Below are positions 54,280 to 64,000 of a stretch of 64,000 bases of DNA, piece after piece. Origin of the DNA: Rheum nobile. Taxonomy: Eukaryota > Streptophyta > Magnoliopsida > Caryophyllales > Polygonaceae. The number at the start of each line of letters is the position of its first letter. Position 1 is the stretch's first letter. Under the pieces are notes generated by a model, which had not been told where the DNA came from, ran no database searches, and saw nothing but the letters and a program-made list of their open reading frames with translations. Location of the stretch: positions 5,712,501-5,776,500 of the forward strand of contig WOAB01000568.1 in NCBI GenBank assembly GCA_027886185.1, read 5' to 3'. The position numbers and the translations under genes are program-made.

Positions 54280-55755
54280 TTATTTCTCCTCAGAAACAAT
54301 AGGCACACTGGCGACCTTAACCCACCCAACGCCTTCTTTCAGTACAAATTGCATCTTGTGCAGATTACTGGCGTCTAAAGGGCAAGAAAAGAGGCATGCG
54401 TCCGTAGATCCGTGGTACACCTTGTGGTACTCCAGAATATGCTTAACAATGCGGGGATATGGAAGAGCATGTCGGTCAGTGTTCCTGGCGTGGGCCATAT
54501 GCTGCATCATCACACACGACAAACAAATTGGGTCCTTCTTCAGCAGCTGAGCCAGGAGAACCACATTCATAATAAGCAGCTTATTGCGCTTTTGTTCCCT
54601 GGGGGTGATGTTGCAGATGAGGTAATGGAAAATGACCTTGTTGATAGCAGACATGTCAGAGGTATCCAAAGCACCAGACTCTGGCGGATTGGGGATCCCA
54701 GCTACTTTGCGAACAGCCTCCAGATAAAGGAAGTCCTTGGGCCAGCGTCCCTTTGGGTACTCATCATACCCGGTATGGGGAACACCCAGAATGATGTTGA
54801 GTTCCATGCTGGAGAACATATGGGTTATGCCATCCATTTTGTAGCTTCCCAGAACAGCGTGCGGTCGAACCTCGATGACAAATGTGGAGTAGAAGGCCCG
54901 AAGCTGCTCTTCATCAACTGCTTCTTTATTGACGAACAGGTGACCCCATTGCTGGGCCTCTATCAGCAAGGTAACCTCCTCCAAGGCATTCTGCTTTAGG
55001 AACTCATGGTCCAACAATAGTTCTCTGACCACATTCTTGTGGCTCATTTCCTTGACTTTGACGGCCTCCACCTTGGCCTTGGGCTTAGCAAGTTGTCGTC
55101 TTTGACTTTGGCGAACCGGAGCAGTAGAGACCTTTGCGCGCTTGGACTTGCGCTCAGAGATCGGTTCAGACTCATCATCGGAGCTTAAAGGGATGGCCTT
55201 GGCAGCTTGGGCTTGAGCACGAGTTCTGCGCTTGGAGGAACAACCCATCTTAACCCGACCAGAGGGCATGGGGACCTTTGGTGGCGAGGCATCATCATCA
55301 TCCTTCATCAATTCCTTCTCCAGACTCTGTACAACGCCCTGGATGTTCTTAGTGATCTCATCACGCTCCTCTATTTTCGTTGGCATCGCCGCCAAGAAAT
55401 GCGTCTGTGTCCTCCTCGATTTGGGTGGGGTGGGTTGGTGAGGAATGCACCTCCTCTTTGTCGTTTGAGGAGATGGTAGTCGGGGCGGTAGGGTTGGGGT
55501 TAGGGTTTCGGGAGGGAGGAGGTAGTGTAGGGGATGTTGGGGCGACATAGGGTACCATGATGAGTTTGTCTGGTCTGGGTGAAGGGGGTAGAGTGACTTT
55601 GGTGGTTGTGGTGGTCGTTGGAGGAGATGAGGGAGTAGTGGAGGAGGAGGGCAGGGATTTGGAGATGGCGGCAAGAATGGCAGGGTCAGTTCCCATGGCC
55701 GTGAGTTTGCTAAGGAGTCAGCAGCGGCGGTGGGAAGGGTTGAGTTAGAGGCCAT
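54280..55755 (-). pseudogene. C5 extra 3' ORF (SIRE-type accessory protein)
   Basis: I choose ATG 55753-55755 (MASNSTLPTAAADSLANS) because the context CACAAAATGGC matches C4. The next 380 bases (about 55700-55370) read more plausibly in a second frame (PAILAAISKSLPSSSTTP, NDKEEVHSS, EEDTDAFLGGDA), so two indels are likely here. The open frame then gives EERDEITKNIQGVVQSLEKEL and basic clusters SSKRRTRAQA and ERKSKRAK. The globular part follows: LLLDHEFLKQNALEEVTLL, YFPKGRW-like, CNITPREQKRNKLLIMNVV, VMMQHMAHARNTDRHALPYPRIVKHIL. PRE..RN.LLI and HALPYP.I are shared with C4. Function unknown. Confidence 0.78.
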
Positions 55756-55850
55756 TTTGTGAGTGGTGAGAAGGGAGACAAGGGAAGGCAATAACAAGAG
55801 AGAATTAGGCACATACGAAGGTGATGAGGAGAGAATACTTGGGGGGCCGA

Positions 55851-55859
55851 ATATAAATA
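55851..55859 (-). promoter_or_regulatory. Possible internal TATA box before the C5 extra ORF
   Basis: The minus strand reads GAGTATTTATATTCGG about 100 bases before the ATG. A C/T-rich leader follows (55845-55760). The same layout is seen before the C3 extra ORF (TATAAAA at 41831-41837). Confidence 0.45.
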
Positions 55860-56581
55860 CTCCACATAATCTTTTCAATTGCCAAAAATAACTTTTGAGA
55901 TCTTCAATCTGTTTCAAGTATAAGCGACGGATATGTTCACCTTCCAAAAGATAAAATCTACAACTTCTGCCCATATTCAATCAATCACAAATCTTGAGCC
56001 CATCAATTCACAGCGGTCGTGTCAACCCTAATTGCACACACTCTTCTCTAAGTGCAGGCACAGACCATATTTACCAATCACATCGTTCAATTCACTGCTA
56101 TAGACCACAGGGAGATGATTCGTTTTCCTGCCATACCAGAAAAGTAGAAGCGTGCGATGTTGGGGGTAATGTTACCAGATAGGGTACAAAGAACATCACA
56201 CAAAAATATATGAAAATTGTTTAACATTTTTAATCATGAATGAGAGGCTCCCAAATGTGAATGATAAGAGGGGCTCATATGAAGCATCAAACATGATGGC
56301 TAGGGTAAGCTATAGAGTCAACAATCATTTGGGCTTATAATGAGGGATCAATGCATCAAGTTGACTCTTTTGGGCCGAAGGAAAGCTGAATCATGTATTA
56401 TTGTGATAGCGTAGATGATCATACATGAAATTTTTCACATAAGTGAAGTAGTAGCACGAGTCTAAGCAAGTAGTTCAACTAATGATCAAGAAGAGGAGTG
56501 CAGATCAAGACATGATATTTACACTTTCACAATTTACTAAGTAATTTAGCCAATAATCGAGGGAACATAAGAGATAGACAA
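55860..56581 (-). other. C5 inter-ORF region
   Basis: Non-coding stretch between RNase H and the extra ORF. No gene is recognised. Confidence 0.65.
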
Positions 56582-57026
56582 TTAGTTTAGAGAAATCATA
56601 CCAAGTTCCATGCGAAACTGTTCGAAGGGTTCCCTATTGAGTGCCTTGGTGAAAATGTCAGCGATTTGATCCTTGGTTCCACAGAAGTCCATGGACACCA
56701 ATCCTTTCTCCACACAATCACATAAGAAGTGATGCCTTATCTCGATATGCTTGGTACGTGAGTGTTGTACAAGATTCTTGGAGATATTTATTGCACTAGT
56801 ATTGTCACAAAGAATGGGAATAGAGTCAAGAAGAATACCATAGTCGTTGAGTTGTTGTTTAAGCCATAGGAGTTGAGTGCAACAGGCAGCGGCGGCTATG
56901 TATTCGGCTTCTGCAGTTGATAGAGCAACTGAATTCTGCTTCTTTGACCCCCAGGAAACCAAGCACGGCCCAAGGAACTGATCCATTCCTGATGTAGATT
57001 TTCTATCCACTTTGTTCCCTGCAAAG
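56582..57026 (-). pseudogene. C5 RNase H
   Basis: Open frame: DRKSTSGMDQFLGPCLVSWGSKKQNSVAL, STAEAEYIAAAACCTQLLWLKQQLNDYG, CDNTSAINISK, HSRTKHIEIRHHFL, DQIADIFTKALNREPFEQFRMELGMISLN. The first part (VGYTDADFAG) lies just upstream in the frame before a break near 57025. Catalytic D/E/D residues are present. Confidence 0.92.
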
Positions 57027-58114
57027 TCAGCATCTGTGTACCCAACTAGATCGAAGTTTCCACCCCTTGGATACCACAGACACAGATCGTCTGTTCCCTT
57101 TAAAGTATCTCAGAATCCTCTTCACTGCTTTGAGGTGTGTCTCTTTGGGATCAACCTGAAAACGAGCACATAGACACACACTATACATAATATCAGGTCT
57201 ACTTGCAATGAGATAAAGAAGCGAACCTATGATTCCTCGATAGAGTGATGGATCAACTCCTTGCTCATGTTCGTCCTTTCCCATTGGATTGTTGGGAGAA
57301 ATGGGGGTTGTAAAGGGCTTTGCATCAGATATTCCGAATTTTCTAACACATTCCCTAAGATACTTCTGTTGATGCACTTTGGTTCCATCTTCTCCCTGAG
57401 AGACTTGAAGACCTAGGAAGAACTTGAGTTCCCCAACCATGCTCATCTCGAATTCACTGGCCATCAGACTCGAGAATTTTTGAACCAGTTTATCATCTGT
57501 AGAGCCAAAGATGATGTCATCCACGTAGACTTGCACAACCAGAGTGTGCTTTCCCTCCTTCAGAAGGAACAGAGTCTTGTCGGCCTTCCCACGAACATAT
57601 CCATGAGACAGAAGGAACTGGGAGAGCATATCGTACCAAGCCCTCGGAGCCTGCTTAAGACCATACAACGCTTTGTCAAGAATGTAGACATGATCAGATT
57701 GGGATGCGTCTTCAAAGCCGAGTTTTTTTCCACATAGACCTCCTCCTTGAGAACTCCATTCAAGAAGGCGGTCTTTACGTCCATTTGTTGCAGTTTGAAG
57801 CCGTGGAAAGAGGAGTAGGCTATTAGAAGTCTTATGGCTTCCAACCTAGCAACATGAGCAAATGTCTCATCATAGTCGATGCCTTCCTGCTGGTTGTAAC
57901 CTTTTACCACCAGCCTTGCTTTGTTCCTTGTAACCTGACCTTGATCATCCAGCTTGTTTCTAAACACCAACTTTGTTCCTATCACCGTTCTGTTCCTTGG
58001 TCGAGGAACCAACCGCCAAACCTTGTTCCTTTCGAACTGATAGAGTTCTTCTCCCATGGCGTTTATCCAGTCAGGATCCTTCAATGCTTCTCCTACAATT
58101 TTAGGTTCTTGCAA
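57027..58114 (-). pseudogene. C5 reverse transcriptase
   Basis: Two frames joined near 57725: DPDWINAMGEELYQFERNKVW, KARLVVKGYNQQEGIDYDETF, QQMDVKTAFLNG, then YGLKQAPRAWYDMLSQFLL. The catalytic VQVYVDDIIFGST has both aspartates, followed by FFLGLQVSQGEDG, YRGIIGSLLYLIASRPDI and HLKAVKRILRYFKG. A one-base change after EEVYVEK shifts the frame, so a full-length protein is not made. Confidence 0.92.
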
Positions 58115-59665
58115 GGAAAGAAAAGCATTGAAAGCACAAAAAAATTGTAAAGAAGAGCAAGTGCTATGAGGAATTCCCTTTCGAAAGTCTGTAAGGATTA
58201 GATGTACTGGATGAGACCCCTAATGCTGGTAGTTCCTTATTTGCAGATTATTGATGTCAAAATCATAAGAGTCAGTGTTACATGCAGTTGAACTTTCACC
58301 ACCAGTCCCTACATCACCTGGACCGGCTTCAACATTTTCTTCAGCAACAAGACTTTCCTCAGAAGACTCCAATGAGTCTGGACTTGGGCTTTGTTCCTCC
58401 TAAGGAACCAGAGATGATTCAGACGATTGAGCACCTTCATCTGTCCCAACAGAGTTGGCGGAGTCAGGGGTTCTTGGTGTTGATGGGTCATCATGATTTT
58501 CTTGATTTGGAGGGACTCTATCTTCAACACTATTCTCCACAAGCTGAAAGTAGTCATCTTCAGAAAAACTAGTGTTCGAGGGAACACTGGTTGATTGTAC
58601 CTGCACATTGTTACCAACCATGACAGATTCATCAAAAACCACATGAATGTTTTCCTCTACCTTTCTAGTTCTCTTGTTGAATACTTTGTAGGCTTTGCTG
58701 TGGAGAGAATATCCTACAAAGGTTCCTTTATCACTTCTTGGATTAAACTTCCCAAGAGAATCCTTCCCATTGTTGTGGACAAAGCACTTGCAGCCAAAAT
58801 TGCGCAGATGAGACACATTAGGCTTTCTTCCCCTTAGGAGTTCATAGGAAGTCTTGTTCAATAGAGGGCGAATGGTTGCCCTATTCAGAACATAGCTGTC
58901 AGCATTCAAAGCTTCGGCCCAAAAGCTCATAAGAAGACCACTTGCGATAAGTAGGGTACGCGTCATGTCTTCTAGAGTCATGTTCTTCCTTTCCACAACA
59001 CCATTTTGCTGCGGAGTTCTAGGAGCTTAGAAGTTGTGATTAATGCCATTGTTCCTGCAGAGGGATAGAAACTTAGAGTTCTCAAATTATGTCCCATGAT
59101 CAGTACGGATGGATCCCAGAGACTGTCCTATACTCCTCTCAACCGTCTTGAGCCAAGATTCAAATTCAGCGAACACTTTATCCTTTGATGATAGAAAGAG
59201 AGTCCATGTGTACTTGGAATAGTCATCAACAATAACAAAAACATAGGCATTTCCCCCACGGCTCCTTGTGCGCATCATCCCACAAAGATCCATGTGGATT
59301 AGTTTCAGAGGACGAGTAGTGCTTACCTCCTTCTTTGACTTGAAAGAGGACCTTACATGCTTACCTTTGGTGCAAGCATCACAAACTTCATTTCTCGTTG
59401 CTTCGATCTTAGGAAGACCGTTCACCAGTTCTTGTCTATGAAGTTTGGAAAGAAATTGAAGACTTGCATGTCCAAACCGCTTATGCCACAAGTCTATTGT
59501 CCCAGCAATGGACGACAGACATAGTTCCTTCTCAGGGATAAAAGCAGGATCAATTTTGTAGACGTTGTTGTCACAGATCCCTTTGAGTAGAATTTTCCCT
59601 GTACTTATACACTCAACATAACAATCATCAGTAGTAAAGACTACCCTTTTTTCTTGTTTTAACAT
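58115..59665 (-). pseudogene. C5 integrase
   Basis: Zinc part: LWHKRFGHASLQFL...CDACTKGKHVRSSFKS. Core: LIHMDLCGMMR (D), SIRTDHGT followed by a stop (second D), and PQQNGVVERKNMTLEDM (E) in the next open frame (58996-58400). Stops at about 59084-59086 and 59025 cut the core between D and E. The C-terminal part reads GCKCFVHNNGKDSLGKFNPRSDKG and EENIHVVFDES, then a Ser/Pro/Asp-rich linker with stops toward 58115. Confidence 0.9.
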
Positions 59666-59901
59666 AGTTGAGCCACACTAAAAAGATCAAATCTGAGATT
59701 ATTCACGAGTGTCACGTTATGCACAGTAATATGGTTAGAGAGCCTTACCTTATCAAGACCACAAACTTCTCCCTTACTCTTATTTCCAAAGGTTATTAAA
59801 CCTCCAGAGGCCTGTTTAAGTGAGGTAAACCAACCTTTGTTCCCTGTCATATGACTTGAGCATGCACTATCGAAATACCAAGAACCTTTCCTCACTTCAG
59901 C
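59659..59901 (-). pseudogene. C5 retropepsin
   Basis: The pol frame begins after AG (59903-59902) with A-E-V-R-K and reaches WYFDSACSSHMTG, the protease active site. It continues SLKQASGGLITFGNKSKGEVCG and LRFDLFSVAQLC, then a frame change at 59659 leads into the integrase part. Confidence 0.88.
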
Positions 59902-59915
59902 CTGTATAGAAAATA

Positions 59916-61867
59916 TTAGTTTTTACGAACCCAGACAAGCTTAGGCTTTCTGGGTGTGGGAGCAACATATTTGATTTTTGGAGGTTTAGCGTTCGTTTTC
60001 TCCCTAGCAGTGCGAGCAATTTCCTCATTATGTTTCTTCAGGAGACACTCTTGTTTGTAGTGACCAGAGTGACCATAGTACCAACAAATCCTTTGACACT
60101 TTAGATCAACATACTTACACTGTCCAGGCCAAATTGGTTTGTTAGCGATCCTAGAATGAAAATCAATATTATTGGACTTACCGCTTTGAGATTGTTTCAA
60201 CCAAATGGAATGAGCCTTCTGTCCATGGTACCAAGCTTTGTTCCCATCAGTCGAATTTGAACAGTCTTTATGATTGTTCCTTTTCGAGGAAGTTTCCCTT
60301 ATTTCTCGCACAGACTGTTTTCCTTCGACTTCAGGACTTTTAGATTTGGTTCCATCAACCGAAAGCATAGGTTGGTAACCAATTCCAAAGCGAGACACTT
60401 CCTTCTTTTCTGTTTTCTTTTCATTCTTGGCCGCTACAAACACAATACTTTTTGGCTTTTCCTTCTGTTCCTCACCGAGTTTAGATAAATCACTAGACAG
60501 TTTGGCATTGCCTAGTCTTAACATTAATGACTCGGATTCGAGTGAGGAAACAGAGGATTCTAGAGACGTGATCTTCTCAGTGAGTTTAGGACACTCATTG
60601 CAAGGACTTGGAGAAGAGGATGAAACTTTCTCAAGATTGGTCACTTTTTCTGCCCAACCTTTGTATTCCTCGATCAATCTTGAGATCGATTCATCATTTT
60701 CTTCAATCTCCTCACTGAAAAGACTGTTCTCATGAACGGGTTTTTTAATGAAGAAAATTAGGTGTTCCTTAGACTTACTTTTCAAACTTGAGATAAGTTC
60801 AGATTCATTTACCTCAGACTCCTGCAGACCACCTTTTGATTCATTAGGGTCTTTTATGGCCATCAAACAGACATCCCTTGAATGAGAAGATTCTTCATCA
60901 TCTGAGTCAGAATCACCCCATGTTGCGACCATTGCTTGCTTCCCATCACGAACCGGAGGATGACCTGCCTTTTTCTTGAAGCAGTTTTTGGCAAAATGTC
61001 CCTTGTTTTGACAGTGGTAACACACGACATCCTTCGTGTCTTTGATCCCTTTGGAGGAATGAGGGGTGCCCTTTTTTCGAGACCATATCTTCTTCATTGC
61101 TCTAGTAATGAGAGCCATATCTTCATCACTGTCCTCATCTTCATCTTCAACTCGAGACAAGTCAAAGGCACGTTCAACCTTTAAAGCAATGCTTTGAGCC
61201 TTCTCAACTCCTAACTTGTTCATCTTGTGGTTATAGATAGAGGCGTTGCTTTCAAGTTTGGCAACCACCTCTTCCATAGTAAGAGTCTTGACGTCAGTCT
61301 AGGAGTAAAGGGTGAGAGCAATCGCATCCCACTGGGAGTTGAGGCCTTGCATGAAGTGATGATTGAGCTTTCAGTCTGGCATCTCTTCACCAAGGAACTC
61401 TAGTTGACCTACAATCCCCTGGAACCTAGAGTAGAACTCTTGGATGTGTTCACCTTTTCCCTAGGAGATTTGATCATACTCCTTCATCAGGGAAATAATT
61501 CTATTCTTCTTGACATCTTCATTTCCGTGATGGAGACGTCTTAAAGCATCCCAGATCTCCTTGGCAGTTTTATAGCCAATGATTTTCTTGAGATCAGTGG
61601 GGTGTAGAGCCATGTGAAGGATCTTCTTGGCTTTGCTATTTTTCTCCAGTTTTTTCCAGTCTTCATTCGTGTAGTCGACCCCTTGCTTTGGTTTTGTAGC
61701 ATCTTTCTCATTTGGAATAGCTATGGGCCCACTTCAATGATTCTCCATATTTGGCCATCAAGGGAACAAATATGGGACTCGATTTGCTCAACCCACCAGT
61801 CATATTCTCCAGCCTTTAGAATCGGAGGCTTCCGGAATGAATCTCCAATAGCATTGCTTGACGACAT
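59916..61867 (-). pseudogene. C5 gag
   Basis: A start at 61865-61867 reads MSSSNAIGDSFRKPPILKAGEYDWWVEQIESHI. Frame breaks and stops near 61723, 61460, 61365 and 61300 interrupt the core (KAKKILHMALHP, YKTAKEIWDALRRLHHG, EFYSRFQGIVGQLEF). The long open part (61277-59916) has a good first zinc knuckle CYHCQNKGHFAKNC (about 61022-60980). A coiled-coil-like Ser/Glu region follows. The second knuckle reads CWYYGHSGHYKQEC (about 60100-60060), so its second cysteine is replaced by tyrosine. It ends KPKLVWVRKN at TAA 59916-59918. Confidence 0.9.
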
Positions 61868-61906
61868 CTTTCCTGCAAAGTCTTAACGAAAATAATCTAG
61901 AGCACC

Positions 61907-61920
61907 AGGCTCTGATACCA
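61907..61920 (-). other. C5 primer-binding site (initiator tRNA-Met)
   Basis: The minus strand reads TGGTATCAGAGCCT two bases after the 5' LTR end. Confidence 0.92.
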
Positions 61921-61922
61921 AT

Positions 61923-62752
61923 TGTTGCATCGTTAGAGTTACATCTGAGGGAACAAATGCTTTGTGACCACAGAAACTGCAACGGAATATTATAGTAAGA
62001 AAGACAATATAATGAACTCACAATGTATAGTGGAAACCCCAATCAGTCAAATAACTAATCAATGAAAAACTACTACCTTCAAGCTTCTCGCTTGAGAGGA
62101 TTTTGAAGAGTCTACTTGTCTTATTGATTTCTCGATCGGTTACACTTGTAGCCTAGACTTCAAATCCTAGACTTCCCACCTAGATTTGAATCTCTTCTAC
62201 AACGATGAACATGAACTCACTCTTCTAAGACTTACGGACACTTCACTTTCTTTTCTCTCAATTAAATGCTCTGATTTCGTACTTAGAAATGAATCCCAAA
62301 CTTCTACTTATACAACTCGATAAACTCGTTTAACAAGATAAGATATCTCTCTCTAAAACCAGCAACAAGAAGATATTGTTTTATCTAAGAGATATAATCT
62401 TAACCACATATTTTATCTAAGGAAAGATTTCCTAAGATAACATAATCGGATCAAGATAATATCTTTCTCTCTCCACATCTTCCAATCGGCGTGATCCACC
62501 CGATTTCCTTTTCTACAACCGCATGATCTTCAAAGATAATCTTCATGCTGATTATTCTTCACTTCATTCGCAGCTTGATGTTTGTTCGACATTGATGTTC
62601 CTTGAGAGGAAACAAAACATGTAGAGAGAGCTTTGTTCCCTCTGTAATCTTGCGCTGCTAACGGTTCCCTGTGACAACTATATGGTTCCTGAAACACTTG
62701 GTTACCAGATTAGTTAAATGTTTGTTACCATCAAAACCTAAGGAATTCAACA
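61923..62752 (-). repeat. C5 5' LTR
   Basis: 830 bp, TGTTGCATCG...GGAATTCAACA; pairs with 52826-53664. Confidence 0.93.
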
Positions 62753-63413
62753 ATTACATAACATATATAAATGATTTATGGTGGGAAGTCAAAGATTCAG
62801 ATAATTAAACCTAGTAAACATTGGCAGACAAATAGAGAGATCATATGGAACATTTAGCTATATCATGGCTTAAGGGTAAGAGTAACAACCAACTATCATT
62901 TTGGCGTATAATGAGGGTTGAAAAGATCAAGTTGGTTGTATAGGTCACAAGTAAAATGGTCACATTCTTTGTTAAACAATCTAAAGATCATCAAACTCAC
63001 CTTGCATAATTTTCAATTAAAATGAAACACAAAACACATAGTAGATCTTTACAAATAAGAATTTATCAATTATTAAGCGACTAATGCATTGTTCCCTATT
63101 CAAGAATGATCAATTTAACCAATCATTGAGGGAATAGTAGACAAGGACTTTCTCAATTCAAAGAGATCAAGCCTAGAAGCATCCTAAGATGTTCATAAGG
63201 CTTTCTATCCAATGGTTTGGTGAAAATGTCGGTAATTTGATCTTCATTCATGTAATGATACATCTTAAAAAACCTTTCTCAACATTATCACAAAGAAAGT
63301 GGTGATGAATATCAATATTCTTGATATGAGAATGATGCACTGGTGTTTTAAAGATGTTAATAGCACTAGTGTTACACATATGATGGGAACAATGCTAAGA
63401 GACTTACCATAAT
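62753..63413 (-). pseudogene. C3 fragment with decayed RNase H
   Basis: 63130-63413 on the minus strand is a degraded match to the end of SIRE-type RNase H. Base-level similarity to C2 27959-28210 is clear (HHSHIKNIDIHHHFL-like, then D/FTKPLDRKPYEHL-like), but several indels destroy the frame. 62753-63129 is inter-ORF sequence resembling 27600-27950. Confidence 0.72.
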
Positions 63414-64000
63414 TGTAAAACCCCCAAAATACCCTTTGGAAATATTACTGCCAGTGACCGCAGATTACACATCTGGGGTCACCCAAGGCTTAACCATTTT
63501 ATAACAAATTGTATAATAACATAAGCTTTATTAAATGACATACAATTGTCCAAATAATCTTTTATTCAAATGTTGAAAATTACAATTCGATAACAAGATC
63601 GAGTACAAATATTCATTACAGCGGAAGTCTTTGAAATAAAAATGACTCAACGGGTCTTGACCTTGTGATCTTACGCCTAGGATCTCAACCTTGGAAAGAA
63701 ACACACAAAACGCCAACTGCCCTCACGTCGAGTCTTTGCCTTTACTGATGCGGAAACTTATCTGATGTGCCGTATGAGACGGATGACACCAGTCAACCAT
63801 GCAAGGGAAAATAACCGGTTGGTTAGTCTAATGAAAGACTATGCAAGCGTAGAATTAAAAAGGTTCTAGTGATTGTAACTGTTTACTATCATTGTGCCTC
63901 GAATAATAACTGAAGGAACGATACATAACCCGGAACTTTCATGGAGTGATTAGAATTAGACATGCACTGAAAAGAAGACTCCAAAGGATTGAGTCTTATG
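63414..64000. mobile_element. TGTAACACC-type long LTR, copy 3 (runs off window)
   Basis: It begins TGTAAAACCCCCAAAATACC inside the C3 RNase H relic and follows copies 1 and 2 (GCCAGTGACC, TCACCCAAGGCTT, ATGCCGAATCG-like GATGTGCCGTATGAGACGGATGACACCAG). The right end is outside the window. Confidence 0.75.

Larger units (their letters stand above)
52826..62752 (-). mobile_element. C5: SIRE-like Ty1/copia element, complete but decayed
   Basis: LTRs of 839 bp (52826-53664) and 830 bp (61923-62752) both run TGTTG...ATTCAACA. The flanks ATTAT (52821-52825) and ATTAC (62753-62757) are a TSD with one change. Order on the minus strand: PBS, gag, protease, integrase, RT, RNase H, extra ORF, PPT, LTR. 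The 9-bp length difference is a small repeat change near 53450. LTR divergence is roughly 5% by a partial hand count. Multiple stops and frame changes are present in gag, integrase and RT. Confidence 0.93.
38371..63413 (-). mobile_element. C3: SIRE-like Ty1/copia element, 3' part, split by C4 and C5 (5' part outside window)
   Basis: Minus strand from right to left: decayed RNase H (63130-63413), inter-ORF region (62753-63130 and 52621-52825), extra 3' ORF (41710-39721), PPT (39281), 3' LTR (38371-39280). C4 (TSD TGATC) and C5 (flanks ATTAT/ATTAC) split it, and a TGTAA-type LTR enters at 63414. The gag-to-RT part would lie beyond 64000. The LTR is a diverged relative of the C2 LTR. Confidence 0.8.

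Noticed and set aside
54412..54999. Plus-strand ORF of 195 codons
   Set aside because: Antisense shadow of the C5 accessory ORF.
55361..55696. Separate minus-strand ORF of 111 codons
   Set aside because: It overlaps the start of the C5 accessory ORF and is more likely the original frame of that protein's N-terminus, separated by indels.

Overview
The window is plant nuclear DNA, probably from a eudicot with a repeat-rich genome. I see no prokaryotic gene organisation, no rRNA, tRNA or CRISPR, and almost no host coding sequence. Nearly every base belongs to LTR retrotransposons nested inside one another. All boundaries below were worked out by eye from repeated termini, primer-binding sites (PBS), polypurine tracts (PPT) and target-site duplications (TSD), so allow an error of 1-2 bases.

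Layout. (1) 1-4404: minus-strand Ty3/gypsy element 'G1' of the Tat type; gag, protease, RT and RNase H are decayed, and its 3' end lies outside the window. (2) 4405-4913 and 37603-38100: two halves of a broken host gene resembling BIG GRAIN 1-like. It is split by a 32.7-kb transposon stack, and its first coding stretch is also hit by a 333-bp TRIM element (37690-38022, TSD GGAAT). (3) 4914-37602: minus-strand Ty1/copia element 'C1'. Two elements lie inside it: the plus-strand Athila-like element 'A' (6870-13326, TSD GTGAG) in its pol, and the minus-strand SIRE-like copia 'C2' (17886-36089, TSD TTATT) in its 5' leader. C2 itself holds Athila-like 'B' (18979-24061, TSD ATCAT) and two copies of a long-LTR repeat beginning TGTAACACC (24275-26975 and 32086-34765). 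(4) 38371-64000: minus-strand SIRE-like copia 'C3', only partly in the window. It was split by plus-strand SIRE-like 'C4' (41992-52620, TSD TGATC), by minus-strand SIRE-like 'C5' (52826-62752), and by a third TGTAA-type LTR starting at 63414.

Chronology from hand-counted LTR differences: C1 about 5.3%, C5 about 5%, C2 about 3.9%, C4 about 1.8%. This agrees with the nesting order. C4 is youngest and closest to intact, but it still carries several stops and frameshifts.

The observations that stand out are these. A GC-rich motif with core GCGGTCGC occurs 24 times and is shared by three unrelated retroelement families. The SIRE-like elements have a conserved 'gag stop inside a branch-point-like motif, then an AG acceptor, then the pol frame'. 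Their extra 3' ORF looks as if it has its own promoter and pyrimidine-rich leader. Athila B has a perfect TSD but only one LTR. Both Athila copies encode gag and protease only, with no RT or integrase.
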